Shown: positions 1 to 8,021, counted from the stretch's first letter. The stretch: DNA of 64,000 bases from Ferrovibrio sp041906005 (GCF_041906005.1 NZ_JAYRJY010000001.1:1736001-1800000), one strand, 5' to 3'. Program-made: numbers and translations. The notes: generated from the sequence alone by a model not told the origin.

Positions 1-572
1 CGCAGCCGCGCATAGGCCAACAGCAGCGCGACATCGACAGGGCCGAGCGGGCCGGCCAGCATCAGGAATGGTGCGACGCGGTTGCTGGTGCCATCGCGAT
101 CGGTGTGGCTGTCGGCCAGGCCGGTCTTGCTGACGAAGGTTTCGCGGCCATCCTCGCGGCGATGCTGCAGTGACAGGCCGGCGGACAGAAACGGCAGGAT
201 GAACATGCCGCCGCTGACACCGAGGATGTTGCTGCCGGAATCGCTGTGCAGCACCTCGTTGGTGAAATCGCGTTTGCCGTCGCGCATGGCGTGACCGATT
301 TCGACACGGCCGAAGCCGCGTTCGCCGATACCGGCTTCCAGCCCGGCCACGACCTGATGGTTGCGGCTGAAACCCAGCCGCGTGCCGGCATCGTCGTTCA
401 GCCGGGCCTGCGCGCCGCCGTAGCTGAACGTCGCCTGCCAGTCATGAAAAAATGGCCGGGCGGCGGGCGCAATGCGATAGCGCGGTTCATCGACAGCTTG
501 CTGCCCCTGAGCCGTTGCCGGCAGGGCGAGCAGCACCAGCACCAGGCCGGTCGTGCGGCGAATCGGCAGCAT
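1..572 (-). CDS. Secreted, probably outer-membrane beta-barrel protein (3' end cut by window edge)
   Basis: The frame is open from an ATG at 572 down to base 1, giving 190 codons before the window ends, so the C-terminus is missing. The N-terminus is a signal peptide: a basic MLPIRR start, then a Leu/Val-rich core, then an ALPATAQG cleavage region near residues 20-24. The mature part is rich in Gly, Asn and Arg, with alternating aromatic and polar residues typical of barrel strands (for example TFSYGGAQ, then NHQVVAGLEAG, FGRVEIGHAM and GLSLQHRRED). This suggests an outer-membrane barrel or an autotransporter-like domain. I do not recognise a named family. No good Shine-Dalgarno precedes the ATG, so the start rests on the signal peptide. 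It lies 81 bases downstream of msrB on the same strand. Confidence 0.6.
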   Translation of the reverse strand, partial: MLPIRRTTGLVLVLLALPATAQGQQAVDEPRYRIAPAARPFFHDWQATFSYGGAQARLNDDAGTRLGFSRNHQVVAGLEAGIGERGFGRVEIGHAMRDGKRDFTNEVLHSDSGSNILGVSGGMFILPFLSAGLSLQHRREDGRETFVSKTGLADSHTDRDGTSNRVAPFLMLAGPLGPVDVALLLAYARL

Positions 573-653
573 GCGGAGGGCAGGCTAGCACCGCCCCAGG
601 ACCCGGCCAATCCTGAAAGTTGTAGTGGCTGCCCTTGCAACAGCCGGTAGGCG

Positions 654-1037
654 CTATTTTGTGTCCGGCTCGAACTGCAGCGCCGCGCCGTTGATGCAGT
701 AGCGCAGGCCGGTGGGCTGCGGCCCGTCCTCGAAGACATGGCCCAGATGGCCCTGGCATTTCGCGCAATGCACCTCGATGCGGCGCATGCCGTGGCTGGT
801 GTCGATCTGGGCAGCCACATTCTCGGCCACCGCCGGGGCCCAGAAACTGGGCCAGCCGCTGCCGCTTTCATACTTGGTGGCCGAGCCGAACAGTTCGGTG
901 CCGCAGCCGGCGCAATAATACCTGCCAGCGCGCTTCTCATGATTCAGCGGGCTGGAGCCCGGCCGCTCGGTGCCATGACCGCGCAACACGCGCTCGGCTT
1001 CGGGGGAGAGGGGTTTGATGCTTTTGCTGTCGGGCAT
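654..1037 (-). CDS. msrB: Peptide-methionine (R)-S-oxide reductase MsrB
   Basis: This cytoplasmic enzyme reduces the R epimer of methionine sulfoxide in oxidised proteins, using thioredoxin. The 127-residue length is normal for a single-domain MsrB. Two zinc-binding CxxC pairs are visible at C42/C45 (CAGC) and C91/C94 (CAKC). The family signature RYCINGAAL carries the catalytic cysteine at C114. The GSGWPSFW block (residues 58-66) and GHLGHVFEDGP (97-107) are also typical. A GGAGG Shine-Dalgarno lies about 9 bases upstream of the ATG at 1037. No MsrA is next to it. Its neighbours are unrelated, so it is probably a single-gene stress-response unit. Confidence 0.95.
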   Translation of the reverse strand: MPDSKSIKPLSPEAERVLRGHGTERPGSSPLNHEKRAGRYYCAGCGTELFGSATKYESGSGWPSFWAPAVAENVAAQIDTSHGMRRIEVHCAKCQGHLGHVFEDGPQPTGLRYCINGAALQFEPDTK

Positions 1038-1150
1038 GACGAAGAGCCTCCGGGAACAAACAATAGCGCGCCCGGTTCGGGCATCAACACCATCGTCAGG
1101 ATGTCACGCCTTCACATCTATAATGCCGGCATGACAAACGAGATACAGAC

Positions 1151-1651
1151 ATGCTGATCATTCTCGGCGGGCTGCCGGGCAGCGGCAAAACCAGTCTGGC
1201 CCGCGCGCTGGCGCGGCGAATACAGGCCGTGCATCTGCGCGTCGACAGCATCGAGCAGGGGATGATCGCGGCCGGCATGCCGGGCGACAGCATCGGCGCG
1301 GCGGGTTACGCGGCAGCGCAGCGGCTGGCCACCGAGAACCTGCGGCTGGGCCATATCGTGGTGGCGGACTCGGTCAACCCGGTGCAGGCCAGCCGTATAG
1401 GCTGGCGCCGCGCGGCAACAGAAGCCGGCGTGCCGGCCATCGAGATCGAGGTGATCTGTTCGGATACCGCAGAGCAGCGCCGCCGCGTGGAGATGCGGCA
1501 GGCCGATATTCCCGGGCACCGCCTGCCGTCATGGCAGGACGTACTGGCGCGGCCTTATGAACCCTGGGCCGCCGACCTGATGATCGACACGGCACGGCAA
1601 TTGCCAGAAGCCGCCGCCGACACCATCGTTGAACGGCTCAGCGCCGGCTGA
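1151..1651 (+). CDS. AAA_33-type P-loop kinase/phosphotransferase
   Basis: This is a small (166 aa) cytoplasmic P-loop NTPase resembling the AAA_33 or zeta-toxin-like kinases. The Walker A motif GLPGSGKT lies at residues 7-14. It is followed by an Asp-containing strand (HLRVDSIEQ), the strand-Asp motif HIVVADSVNP around residue 77, and a lid-like Arg-rich stretch (EQRRRVEMRQ). The substrate cannot be read from the sequence: relatives phosphorylate nucleotides, antibiotics, sugars or peptidoglycan precursors. No antitoxin-like partner is adjacent, which argues against a toxin. Its 3' end overlaps the convergent parB by 14 bases. The divergent msrB starts 113 bases upstream. Confidence 0.75.
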   Translation: MLIILGGLPGSGKTSLARALARRIQAVHLRVDSIEQGMIAAGMPGDSIGAAGYAAAQRLATENLRLGHIVVADSVNPVQASRIGWRRAATEAGVPAIEIEVICSDTAEQRRRVEMRQADIPGHRLPSWQDVLARPYEPWAADLMIDTARQLPEAAADTIVERLSAG

Positions 1652-2570
1652 GCTTCTTCGCCAGTTCGTCGAGCTGTTCCAGCTTCTGGTAATGCAGGAT
1701 CAGGCGGCCGGCTTCCGGGTTGTCCGGCTCCCCTTCCACTTCCACCCTGAGGCCAAGCGCGGCGGCCAGGCCACGCTCGAAGGCCAGCGTGTCGGCGTCC
1801 TTTTTCAGGGCCGGTTCGTCGGCCGGCTTCTTTGTGGCGGACGATGGCGGGCGGCCGGGCTTCTTGCCGCTCGGGCCGGCAGCTACTGCCTTGCCCACGG
1901 CGACCAGTTTTTCCACCTCGCGCACGGAGAGGCTGCCCTCGATGATGCGCTGGGCGAGCTGCTCGGCCAGCGGATGACCGATCAGCGGCCGGGCCTGGCC
2001 GGCCGACAGCTTGCCCTCGGTGATCATCTCCACGACGGGCCGAGGCAACTGCAGCAGGCGCATGATGTTGGCGACATGGCTGCGGCTCTTGCCAATCACC
2101 TGGGCGATCTGTTCGGCCGAGTAGCCGAATTCGTCGGTGAGTTTCAGGAACGCGCCGGCCTCTTCGACGGCGTTCAGATCCTCGCGCTGCAGGTTTTCGA
2201 TCAGGCCGATTTCCAGCGCGTCGCGGTCGGAAATCTCCTTCACCACTGCCGGCAGGGTATGCAGCTTGGCGATCTGGGCGGCGCGCCAGCGGCGTTCGCC
2301 GGCGATGATCTCGTAATTGCCCGGCGTGGCCGACTTGCGCACCAGCAGGGGCTGCAGCACGCCCTTTTCCTTGATCGACTGGGCCAGCTCTTCGAGCTGC
2401 TCGCGTACAAAGGTCTTGCGCGGCTGGTAGGGATTGGGCTTGAGCTGCTCGATGGGAATCTCGCGCAGGCCACGCGGCGCGGCCGCGGCCTCGCCATCCT
2501 TACCCGGCGTCTCGCCCATCAGGGCGGCAAGGCCACGGCCCAGACCGCGGCGTTTCGGATCGTCGATCAT
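1638..2570 (-). CDS. parB: Chromosome-partitioning protein ParB (parS-binding CTPase)
   Basis: ParB (310 aa) binds parS sites, spreads along DNA as a CTP-dependent clamp, and works with ParA to segregate the origin region. The ParB/Sulfiredoxin domain begins around residue 36. The GERRWRA box lies at 91-97 and the ENLQREDLN motif at 125-133. A helix-turn-helix (SAEQIAQVIGKSRSHVANIM) spans 151-170. A Lys/Pro/Ala-rich linker near 220-245 leads to a C-terminal dimerisation domain ending in KKLSRR. The N-terminal RRGLGRGLAALMGE is characteristic of chromosomal ParB. It lies 109 bases downstream of parA, with a palindromic repeat between them. Perfect parS sites at 6354 and 6400 are its expected targets. 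Confidence 0.97.
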   Translation of the reverse strand: MIDDPKRRGLGRGLAALMGETPGKDGEAAAAPRGLREIPIEQLKPNPYQPRKTFVREQLEELAQSIKEKGVLQPLLVRKSATPGNYEIIAGERRWRAAQIAKLHTLPAVVKEISDRDALEIGLIENLQREDLNAVEEAGAFLKLTDEFGYSAEQIAQVIGKSRSHVANIMRLLQLPRPVVEMITEGKLSAGQARPLIGHPLAEQLAQRIIEGSLSVREVEKLVAVGKAVAAGPSGKKPGRPPSSATKKPADEPALKKDADTLAFERGLAAALGLRVEVEGEPDNPEAGRLILHYQKLEQLDELAKKLSRR

Positions 2571-2594
2571 CTCTACTCAATACCTTCCTGACCG

Positions 2595-2667
2595 GTCATC
2601 CCGGCCAAGCGCAGCGCGAACCGGGGCCCCATTTGAAAATGGGTGCCGGGTCAAAGCCCGGCATGAC
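2595..2667. repeat. Palindromic intergenic repeat (copy A) in the parA-parB gap
   Basis: This element starts with GTCATCCCGGCC and ends with GCCCGGCATGAC, with a central pairing CCCATTT/AAATGGG. It fills most of the 109-base gap between parA and parB, so it should be transcribed inside the operon and could fold into a long hairpin. Related GTCAT...ATGAC elements occur at 4193 and 12277. I read it as a REP-like family common in alphaproteobacterial intergenic DNA. Confidence 0.75.
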
Positions 2668-2679
2668 GAAAACAAAAAA

Positions 2680-3510
2680 CTACGCCGCCGACCGCAGGGC
2701 CTGCTCGCGTTTGATCACCTCGCGGGCCAGCGCCATGTAGGCGGTGCTGCCCGGCGCGCGGTGATCGTAGATCAATGCCGGCACGCCATGGCTGGGCGCC
2801 TCCGAGATGCGCACGTTACGCGGGATCACCGTCTCGTAGACCTTGTCGCCCAAGAAGCCGCGCACATCGGCCGCGACCTGGTCGGAGAGGTTGTTGCGCT
2901 TGTCGAACATGGTGAGCACCACGCCCTGCACATCGAGTTCGGGATTGAGCGTGGTGCGCACGCGCTCGACCGTGCGCAGCAATTGCGACAGGCCTTCCAG
3001 CGCAAAGAACTCGCATTGCAGCGGCACCAGCACGGCATCGGCCGCCACCATGGCATTCACGGTGAGCAGCGTCAGCGAGGGCGGGCAGTCGATCAGCACA
3101 TGATCGAAACCGCCCACGCGGCCATCGATGGCATCCTTCAGGCGATGCTGGCGACGATCGAGATCCATCATCTCCAGCTCGGCGCCGGCCAGCTCCACAT
3201 TGGCCGGCACGATCATCAGGTTGGGCACCTTCGTCGGCCGGATCACTTCGTCCAGCTCGGCCGCGCCCATCAGCAATTCATAGGTGCCGGGTTCACGCTC
3301 GTCATGCGTCAGGCCAAGGCCGGTCGAGGCGTTGCCCTGCGGATCGCTGTCGATCAGCAGCACGCGTTCGCCCACCGCGGCCAAGGCCGTGGCCAGATTG
3401 ATGGCCGTGGTGGTCTTGCCCACGCCGCCCTTCTGGTTGGCCACCGCCAGCACGCGGCCCATGCGCAGGTTAGGATTGCCGGCCGTCTGTTCCTGTTCTG
3501 TACTGGTCAC
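2680..3510 (-). CDS. parA: Chromosome-partitioning ATPase ParA
   Basis: ParA (276 aa from the chosen start) is a Walker-type ATPase. It binds nucleoid DNA non-specifically and moves ParB-parS complexes apart. The deviant Walker A motif KGGVGKTT is at residues 27-34. Next comes the LLIDSDPQGNASTGLG Walker A' block, then the Walker B-like HVLIDCPPSL. I chose the GTG at 3510 because its GTGA overlaps the stop of rsmG (3507-3509), a typical coupled arrangement. The frame stays open to 3594, but that would overlap rsmG heavily. An alternative ATG at 3462 gives MGRVLAVANQKGG. It is the middle gene of an rsmG-parA-parB unit. Confidence 0.96.
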   Translation of the reverse strand: MTSTEQEQTAGNPNLRMGRVLAVANQKGGVGKTTTAINLATALAAVGERVLLIDSDPQGNASTGLGLTHDEREPGTYELLMGAAELDEVIRPTKVPNLMIVPANVELAGAELEMMDLDRRQHRLKDAIDGRVGGFDHVLIDCPPSLTLLTVNAMVAADAVLVPLQCEFFALEGLSQLLRTVERVRTTLNPELDVQGVVLTMFDKRNNLSDQVAADVRGFLGDKVYETVIPRNVRISEAPSHGVPALIYDHRAPGSTAYMALAREVIKREQALRSAA

Positions 3511-4163
3511 GCGGCTTCGAGCCCCCTCATCCGCACAATGCGCGCCTGCGCCTCGGTCTGGCTCGGCAGCAGGTCGAGCGCGTGAATTGTCCAATATCGC
3601 CGGGCCTCGGTCAATTCATCCCCGGCCTGCCGGCCCTTGGGAAAGAGATAAACCGTGTCGGGCCCGGCCAGGCGATGGGCCAGCGGGATCAGCTCCTTCA
3701 GCGATGCAAGCGCGCGGGCCGAGATCACCTGCGGCGCGCCGCCCATGGCCTGATGGAGCGCGGCGGGCTCCACCGCCTCGATGCGTTTCATGTGAACCGT
3801 GACATGGGCGCCCAGGCCCATGGTCCGCGCGGCTTCGCGCAGGAAGGTGGCCTTGCGCTGGTCGCTTTCCACCAGATGTACGGTTTCAACGCCTAAAGCG
3901 GCAATCACCAGACCAGGGAAGCCGCCGCCCGAGCCGAGATCGAGCCAGCGCCTGATGCCTTCCGGCGCCAGGGGCAGAAGCTGGGCGGAATCCAGAAAAT
4001 GCCGCTCCCAGAGCTGCGGCAGGGTGTTGGGCGCCACCAGATTGATGGCCTTCTGCCATTTGGCGACCTGAGCGGCATAGATGGTCAGGCGTTCAAGGGC
4101 CTGATCGCTGCAGCCAGTGGCTTTCTGGAACTCCTGCGGGGTCATGGCCGGGTTATGGCGCAT
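3507..4163 (-). CDS. rsmG: 16S rRNA (guanine527-N7)-methyltransferase RsmG (GidB)
   Basis: RsmG methylates N7 of G527 in the 530 loop of 16S rRNA using SAM. Loss of it gives low-level streptomycin resistance in other bacteria. The 218-residue length is standard. The SAM-binding glycine loop WLDLGSGGGFPG spans residues 73-84, followed by the acidic strand VHLVESDQRKATFLRE. ISARALASLKELI carries the family's RA(V/L)A motif. The start could instead be the second ATG at 4145 (MTPQEFQ). The order mnmG-rsmG-parA-parB is conserved widely. Here a palindromic repeat separates rsmG from mnmG by 214 bases. Confidence 0.96.
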   Translation of the reverse strand: MRHNPAMTPQEFQKATGCSDQALERLTIYAAQVAKWQKAINLVAPNTLPQLWERHFLDSAQLLPLAPEGIRRWLDLGSGGGFPGLVIAALGVETVHLVESDQRKATFLREAARTMGLGAHVTVHMKRIEAVEPAALHQAMGGAPQVISARALASLKELIPLAHRLAGPDTVYLFPKGRQAGDELTEARRYWTIHALDLLPSQTEAQARIVRMRGLEAA

Positions 4164-4192
4164 GGCGTGGGTATTGTCATTCCTCCTCTGCC

Positions 4193-4311
4193 GTCATGGC
4201 CGGGCTTGGCCCGGCCATCCACGTCTTTTTTAAAAGGAACCCGTGGATGCCCGGCACGTGAAGCATGCCGCTGGGCTGGCCTTCGGCCAGACCCGGTGGG
4301 CCGGGCATGAC
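4193..4311. repeat. Palindromic intergenic repeat (copy B), mnmG-rsmG gap
   Basis: It begins with GTCATGGCCGGGCTTGGC and ends with GGCCGGGCATGAC. An ATCCACG/CGTGGAT inner pair flanks an A/T-rich loop, and a second hairpin (GGCCTTCGGCC) sits in the right half. It is the longest of three related elements (others at 2595 and 12277), and it looks like a basic unit plus an extra inserted arm. Confidence 0.8.
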
Positions 4312-4327
4312 GATCTAGTTGGATCGG

Positions 4328-4343
4328 TGTTTCCCGTGAAAAA
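4328..4343. promoter_or_regulatory. Degenerate parS-like site
   Basis: TGTTTCCCGTGAAAAA differs at two positions from the perfect 16-bp parS palindrome present at 6354 and 6400. It lies in the mnmG-rsmG gap. It may be a decayed site with weak ParB affinity. Confidence is low when it is taken alone, but it sits in the parS cluster. Confidence 0.35.
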
Positions 4344-4377
4344 GCCGGGCGGCTGATCAGAAAATATCGGAAAACCG

Positions 4378-6276
4378 CTACTCTGCAGCTTCAATGCCCT
4401 GTCGGCGGGCCTTTTTGACGTGGCCCAGCAACGCCGAGAGCGCCGCCGGGGTGACGCCCGAGATACGCGCGGCTTGACCCAGCGTGGCCGGGCGATGCTG
4501 CTTCAGCTTGGCCCGCACCTCGTTGGAGAGGCCGCCGATGGCGTCGTAATCCAGCCCCTCGGGCAGCACCAGGCCCTCGTCCTTGCGGAAGGCGAGGATA
4601 TCGGCCTCCTGCCGCTCCATATAGCCGGCATACCGCCCGTCGATCTCCAACTGCTCGACCACGTCGGGGCGCAGGCCGTGCAGTTCGGGCCAGATATCGG
4701 CCAGTCGGGCCACGGTCATGTCGGGATAGCCCAGCAGGGTGGCGGCCGAACGGATCTGGCCGTCCTGGTTCACGTTCAGGCCGCGTTTGACCAGTTCCGG
4801 GGGGGTCAGTTTCAGATCCCGGACCAGCGCCCGAGCCTCGGCGAGAGCTTTTTCCTTAGTTTTCCAGGCTGTTTCACGGGAAACATCGATACAGCCGACC
4901 TCCAACCCCAGCGGGGTGAGGCGCTGGTCGGCATTGTCGGCACGCAGCGACAGGCGGTATTCCGCCCGGCTGGTGAACATGCGGTAGGGTTCGCGGGTGC
5001 CCAGACTGACCAGATCGTCGACGAGCACGCCGATATAGGCATCGGCGCGGTCTAGGATGAAGCTTCTGCCCTCCCCACCCCCGTTTCCACCCAGATTTCC
5101 GGCTGAAAGCGCGGCATTCAGGCCAGCGATCAGGCCCTGCGCGGCGGCTTCCTCATAGCCGGTGGTGCCGTTGATCTGGCCGGCCAGATACAGCCCGGGC
5201 TGCCGCTTAGTCTCCAACGTCGGCTTCAATTCACGTGGATCAACGAAATCATACTCGATGGCATAGCCCGGCCGCAGCATGACGGCGTTTTCCAGGCCCG
5301 GAATGGTCTTCAGCAGTCCGGCCTGGACGTCGCGCGGCAGCGAGGTGGAGATTCCGTTGGGATAGACGGTGTCGTCGTCCAGCCCTTCCGGCTCCAGGAA
5401 AATCTGGTGCCGCTCGCGCTCGGCAAAGCGCACCACCTTGTCCTCGATGGACGGGCAATAGCGCGGGCCGGTGCTTTCGATCTGGCCGGAATACATCGGC
5501 GCGCGATGCAGGTTCTCGCGGATCAGCGCATGGCCTGCGGGCGACGTATAGGTCACACCGCATTCGATCTGCGGCGTGGTGATGCGCTCGGTCAGGAAGC
5601 TGAACGGCACCGGCGGATCGTCGGCGCCCTGCATCTCCAAAGCACCCCAGTCGATGCTTTTGCCGTCCAGCCGCGGCGGCGTGCCGGTTTTCAGCCGACC
5701 CAGCGAAAAGCCGCATTTTTCAAGGGTTTTCGAGAGGCCGAGTGACGGCGCCTCGCCCACGCGGCCGGCCGGAATCTTCTCTTCGCCGATATGGATAAGG
5801 CCACGCAGGAAGGTGCCAGTGGTGAGGATCACCTTGGGCGCGGCGAAGAAACCGCCGTCGCTCGCCAGCACCCCCTTCACCTCGCCATGCTCGATGCGGA
5901 TGTCTTCCGCCGAGGCCGCATGAATGGTGAGATTGGCCTGTTCCATCAGCACGGCCTGCATGGCCTGGCGATACAGCTTGCGATCCGCCTGGCTGCGCGG
6001 GCCGCGCACCGCGGGGCCCTTGGATTTATTGAGCATGCGGAACTGGATGCCGGCGGCATCGATCACCCGCCCCATCACGCCGTCCAGCGCATCGATCTCG
6101 CGTACCAGATGACCCTTGGCGAGGCCACCGATGGCCGGGTTGCACGACATCTCGCCGATCGTCTCGACCTTGTGGGTCAGCAGCAGGGTGCGTGCACCCA
6201 GCCGTGCCGCGGCCGCAGCCGCCTCACAGCCGGCATGGCCGCCGCCGATCACGATGACATCGAAAGAACCGCTCAT
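4378..6276 (-). CDS. mnmG: tRNA uridine-5-carboxymethylaminomethyl modification enzyme MnmG (GidA)
   Basis: MnmG (632 aa, full length) is the FAD-binding subunit of the MnmE-MnmG complex. That complex installs the cmnm5 group on wobble U34 of certain tRNAs, using methylene-tetrahydrofolate and glycine or ammonium. The Rossmann FAD motif VIGGGHAGCEAAAAAARLG occupies residues 9-27. The GEMSCNPAIGGLAKGHLVREIDALDG block and the GRLKTGTPPRL signature are intact. GYEEAAAQGLIAGLNAAL marks the second FAD-contact region, and the C-terminal helical domain that meets MnmE is complete. Its partner mnmE is 4.6 kb upstream rather than adjacent. A near-perfect parS site lies inside the gene at 4870. Confidence 0.97.
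   Translation of the reverse strand: MSGSFDVIVIGGGHAGCEAAAAAARLGARTLLLTHKVETIGEMSCNPAIGGLAKGHLVREIDALDGVMGRVIDAAGIQFRMLNKSKGPAVRGPRSQADRKLYRQAMQAVLMEQANLTIHAASAEDIRIEHGEVKGVLASDGGFFAAPKVILTTGTFLRGLIHIGEEKIPAGRVGEAPSLGLSKTLEKCGFSLGRLKTGTPPRLDGKSIDWGALEMQGADDPPVPFSFLTERITTPQIECGVTYTSPAGHALIRENLHRAPMYSGQIESTGPRYCPSIEDKVVRFAERERHQIFLEPEGLDDDTVYPNGISTSLPRDVQAGLLKTIPGLENAVMLRPGYAIEYDFVDPRELKPTLETKRQPGLYLAGQINGTTGYEEAAAQGLIAGLNAALSAGNLGGNGGGEGRSFILDRADAYIGVLVDDLVSLGTREPYRMFTSRAEYRLSLRADNADQRLTPLGLEVGCIDVSRETAWKTKEKALAEARALVRDLKLTPPELVKRGLNVNQDGQIRSAATLLGYPDMTVARLADIWPELHGLRPDVVEQLEIDGRYAGYMERQEADILAFRKDEGLVLPEGLDYDAIGGLSNEVRAKLKQHRPATLGQAARISGVTPAALSALLGHVKKARRQGIEAAE
4870..4885. promoter_or_regulatory. 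Near-perfect parS site within mnmG
   Basis: TGTTTCACGGGAAACA differs at one base from the perfect parS palindrome (T to G in the centre). Lying inside a coding sequence does not count against it, because parS sites occur inside genes in other bacteria. It is 1.5 kb from the two perfect sites. Confidence 0.6.
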
Positions 6277-6353
6277 GGCGCGGGGGTATAGGTCAGGTGG
6301 CCGAGACCGTCAAAAGGAATCGCGGTGAGTAAGCCGGCCACGGGAAAAAAGGG

Positions 6354-6369
6354 TGTTTCACGTGAAACA
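6354..6369. promoter_or_regulatory. parS centromere site 1 (perfect 16-bp palindrome)
   Basis: TGTTTCACGTGAAACA is a perfect 16-bp palindrome matching the conserved bacterial parS consensus, and symmetry continues three more bases on each side (6351-6372). It lies upstream of mnmG, within 4 kb of parAB, as expected for a ParB-loading site. Confidence 0.93.
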
Positions 6370-6399
6370 CCCCACAGGGAATATTGGAGGGAAATCGGC

Positions 6400-6415
6400 T
6401 GTTTCACGTGAAACA
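6400..6415. promoter_or_regulatory. parS centromere site 2 (perfect 16-bp palindrome)
   Basis: This is a second perfect TGTTTCACGTGAAACA, 46 bases centre to centre from site 1 and continuing into ACCCGG on its right. The pair lies in the 207-base gap between the mnmG start and the DUF4149 gene. Two tandem sites give the local density typical of ParB nucleation regions. Confidence 0.93.
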
Positions 6416-6483
6416 CCCGGCTATTTGTAATATGTACCTTATATGTTCTGTATAGTCAAGGGATTTTTTGCTGATGTCTCCGA

Positions 6484-6900
6484 TTAAAGAACAAATGAGA
6501 ACAAAAGCCCTGCCGCCCCAAGTATTTGTGCCATATTGATCAGCATGCTGGCCTGGTGGAGGGCGCGGAATTTCGCCGTGGCGGTGGCGTCGCCCGCCTC
6601 CTTGCCGGCTCGCCAGACTTCGATGCGCGGCAACAATATCTGGCGCGAGACCAGTCCCAGCGCCGCGATGGCACCCAGTACGATCACGCCGAGCACATCC
6701 TGCGCCATGGCAAAGGCCAGCGCGGCCAGCAAAGCAAGCACAATCGTGACGCTGTAGTAGAGCGGAAAGATCGCGCGCATGAAGCCTGCTGCCGTGGTCG
6801 CCGGCAGGTTGGCGAACACCATCGGCGCGACGACGAACGAGAAGAACAGCTTCGCGCCCAGCAGCATCGCGGTGGCATAGAGGGCGAGCTGATGCGACAT
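6484..6900 (-). CDS. DUF4149/TMEM205-like integral membrane protein
   Basis: This is a small (138 aa) inner-membrane protein with four predicted transmembrane segments: LALYATAMLLGAKLFFSFVV, AIFPLYYSVTIVLALLAALA, VLGVIVLGAIAALGLV and a C-terminal LINMAQILGAAGLLFSFVL. The pattern of FVVAPMVFANLP in the first segment and RALHQASMLINMAQ before the last fits the DUF4149 family, whose function is unknown. I chose the ATG at 6900 (MSHQLALY) because the longer frame to 6945 adds a non-conserved leader. It sits between the parS pair and a divergent MOSC gene, so its promoter shares the 6900-7017 gap. Confidence 0.75.
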   Translation of the reverse strand: MSHQLALYATAMLLGAKLFFSFVVAPMVFANLPATTAAGFMRAIFPLYYSVTIVLALLAALAFAMAQDVLGVIVLGAIAALGLVSRQILLPRIEVWRAGKEAGDATATAKFRALHQASMLINMAQILGAAGLLFSFVL

Positions 6901-7016
6901 GTGGCCTCGCAAACAAATATGAAGGACGATGACACGAAACAGCATCGCGGCGATGATGACAATGTTGCAGCAATTCCATCGTTGACCGCCGCATTGCAGT
7001 TCCGCATGGTCTGGGC

Positions 7017-7814
7017 ATGACCCAGCCGCATGCCACCCTCACCCGCATCCACCGTTTCCCCGTGAAGGGCCTGAGCCCGCAGCCGCTGGAACAGGCTGCC
7101 CTCACGCCCGACCAGCCGATTGCCGGTGACCGCCGCTTTGCGCTGGCCCATGGTGCCTCCGCCTTCGATCCGCAGAAGCCGGCCTTCCAGAAAAAGGCGC
7201 ATTTCCTCACCTGGGTGCGCAACCCGAAGCTGGCCGCCCTGCATTGTGCTTTCGATCCGACGGGCACGAAGATCACGGTCGCCGATCCCGATCCGGAAAC
7301 GCCCAAGGATGGCCGGCTCGACAATGCCGACCTGACCACCAGCGATGGACGCGCCGCGCTGGAACGGCTGGTGCTGCAGACCATGGGCGAGGAGCAGACT
7401 CGCGGCAGCGTGCGTGTGGCCGAGGCGCCGGGCGCATGGTTCGCCGATGTGCCGCAGCCTTACCTCTCGATCCAGAACACCGCCACCTTGCGCGACATCG
7501 GCGTGAAAACGGGCCTGAATGAACCGCTCGACTGGCGCCGCCTGCGCGGCAACCTGCTGGTGGATGGTTTCGATGCCTGGGCCGAGATGCATTGGATCGG
7601 CGCGCGGCTGCAGGTGGGTAGCGCCATCCTGGAAGTAGCCGAGATCATCGGCCGCTGCGCCGCCACCCATGTGAACCCGGATACGGCCGAACAGGATCTC
7701 GACCTGCTGTCGGGCCTGCGCGGCCATTACGGCCATACGCAATGCGGTGTCTATGCCCGTGTGATCGAGGGCGGCAGCATCCGCCTGGGCGACAGCGTCG
7801 CGCGGATCTACTGA
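7017..7814 (+). CDS. MOSC domain-containing protein (mARC/YcbX-like)
   Basis: This 265-residue protein has the two-part layout of the YcbX/mARC family. An N-terminal MOSC beta-barrel (TRIHRFPVKGLSPQPLEQAALTPDQ, residues 8-32, then the GDRRFAL motif) precedes a C-terminal MOSC domain (RGNLLVDGFDAWAEMHWIG). The conserved cysteine expected to bind the molybdenum cofactor appears in GRCAATHVNPDTAEQD, and a second lies near the end (HTQCGVYARV). Relatives reduce N-hydroxylated compounds or bind Mo cofactor. No ferredoxin domain is fused, so electrons would have to come from a separate partner. A small membrane-protein gene follows 3 bases downstream. Confidence 0.85.
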   Translation: MTQPHATLTRIHRFPVKGLSPQPLEQAALTPDQPIAGDRRFALAHGASAFDPQKPAFQKKAHFLTWVRNPKLAALHCAFDPTGTKITVADPDPETPKDGRLDNADLTTSDGRAALERLVLQTMGEEQTRGSVRVAEAPGAWFADVPQPYLSIQNTATLRDIGVKTGLNEPLDWRRLRGNLLVDGFDAWAEMHWIGARLQVGSAILEVAEIIGRCAATHVNPDTAEQDLDLLSGLRGHYGHTQCGVYARVIEGGSIRLGDSVARIY

Positions 7815-7817
7815 AGC

Positions 7818-8015
7818 ATGAGCAGCGGTGGCATCCTCCTCCTCACCGCCATCCTCGGACTGATCGCTTTTACCATAGCCACAAAACGACCCAGGCCTCG
7901 GAGTGGCGACCCTTCAGGCACATCAGACAATGCTCATCATGCCAAGAACGACGATGACAATGGCCACGACGGCGACGGCGACGGCGGTGGCGGTGGCGAT
8001 GGTGGTGCGGACTAG
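7818..8015 (+). CDS. Small membrane protein with Asp/Gly/His-rich tail
   Basis: This is a 65-residue ORF directly after the MOSC gene and ahead of a hydrolase gene, all on the same strand. Residues 4-21 (GGILLLTAILGLIAFTIA) form one transmembrane segment, followed by a basic KRPRPR boundary. The tail, about 40 residues, is low-complexity: HAKNDDDNGHDGDGDGGGGG and onward. The tail DNA is an imperfect GGC/GAC repeat (about 7970-8013), so it could vary in length between strains. The acidic and histidine-rich tail suggests metal or cation binding on one face of the membrane, but that is inference. I do not recognise a family. It may be a spurious ORF, although its spacing favours translation. Confidence 0.5.
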   Translation: MSSGGILLLTAILGLIAFTIATKRPRPRSGDPSGTSDNAHHAKNDDDNGHDGDGDGGGGGDGGAD

Positions 8016-8021
8016 ACGCTG

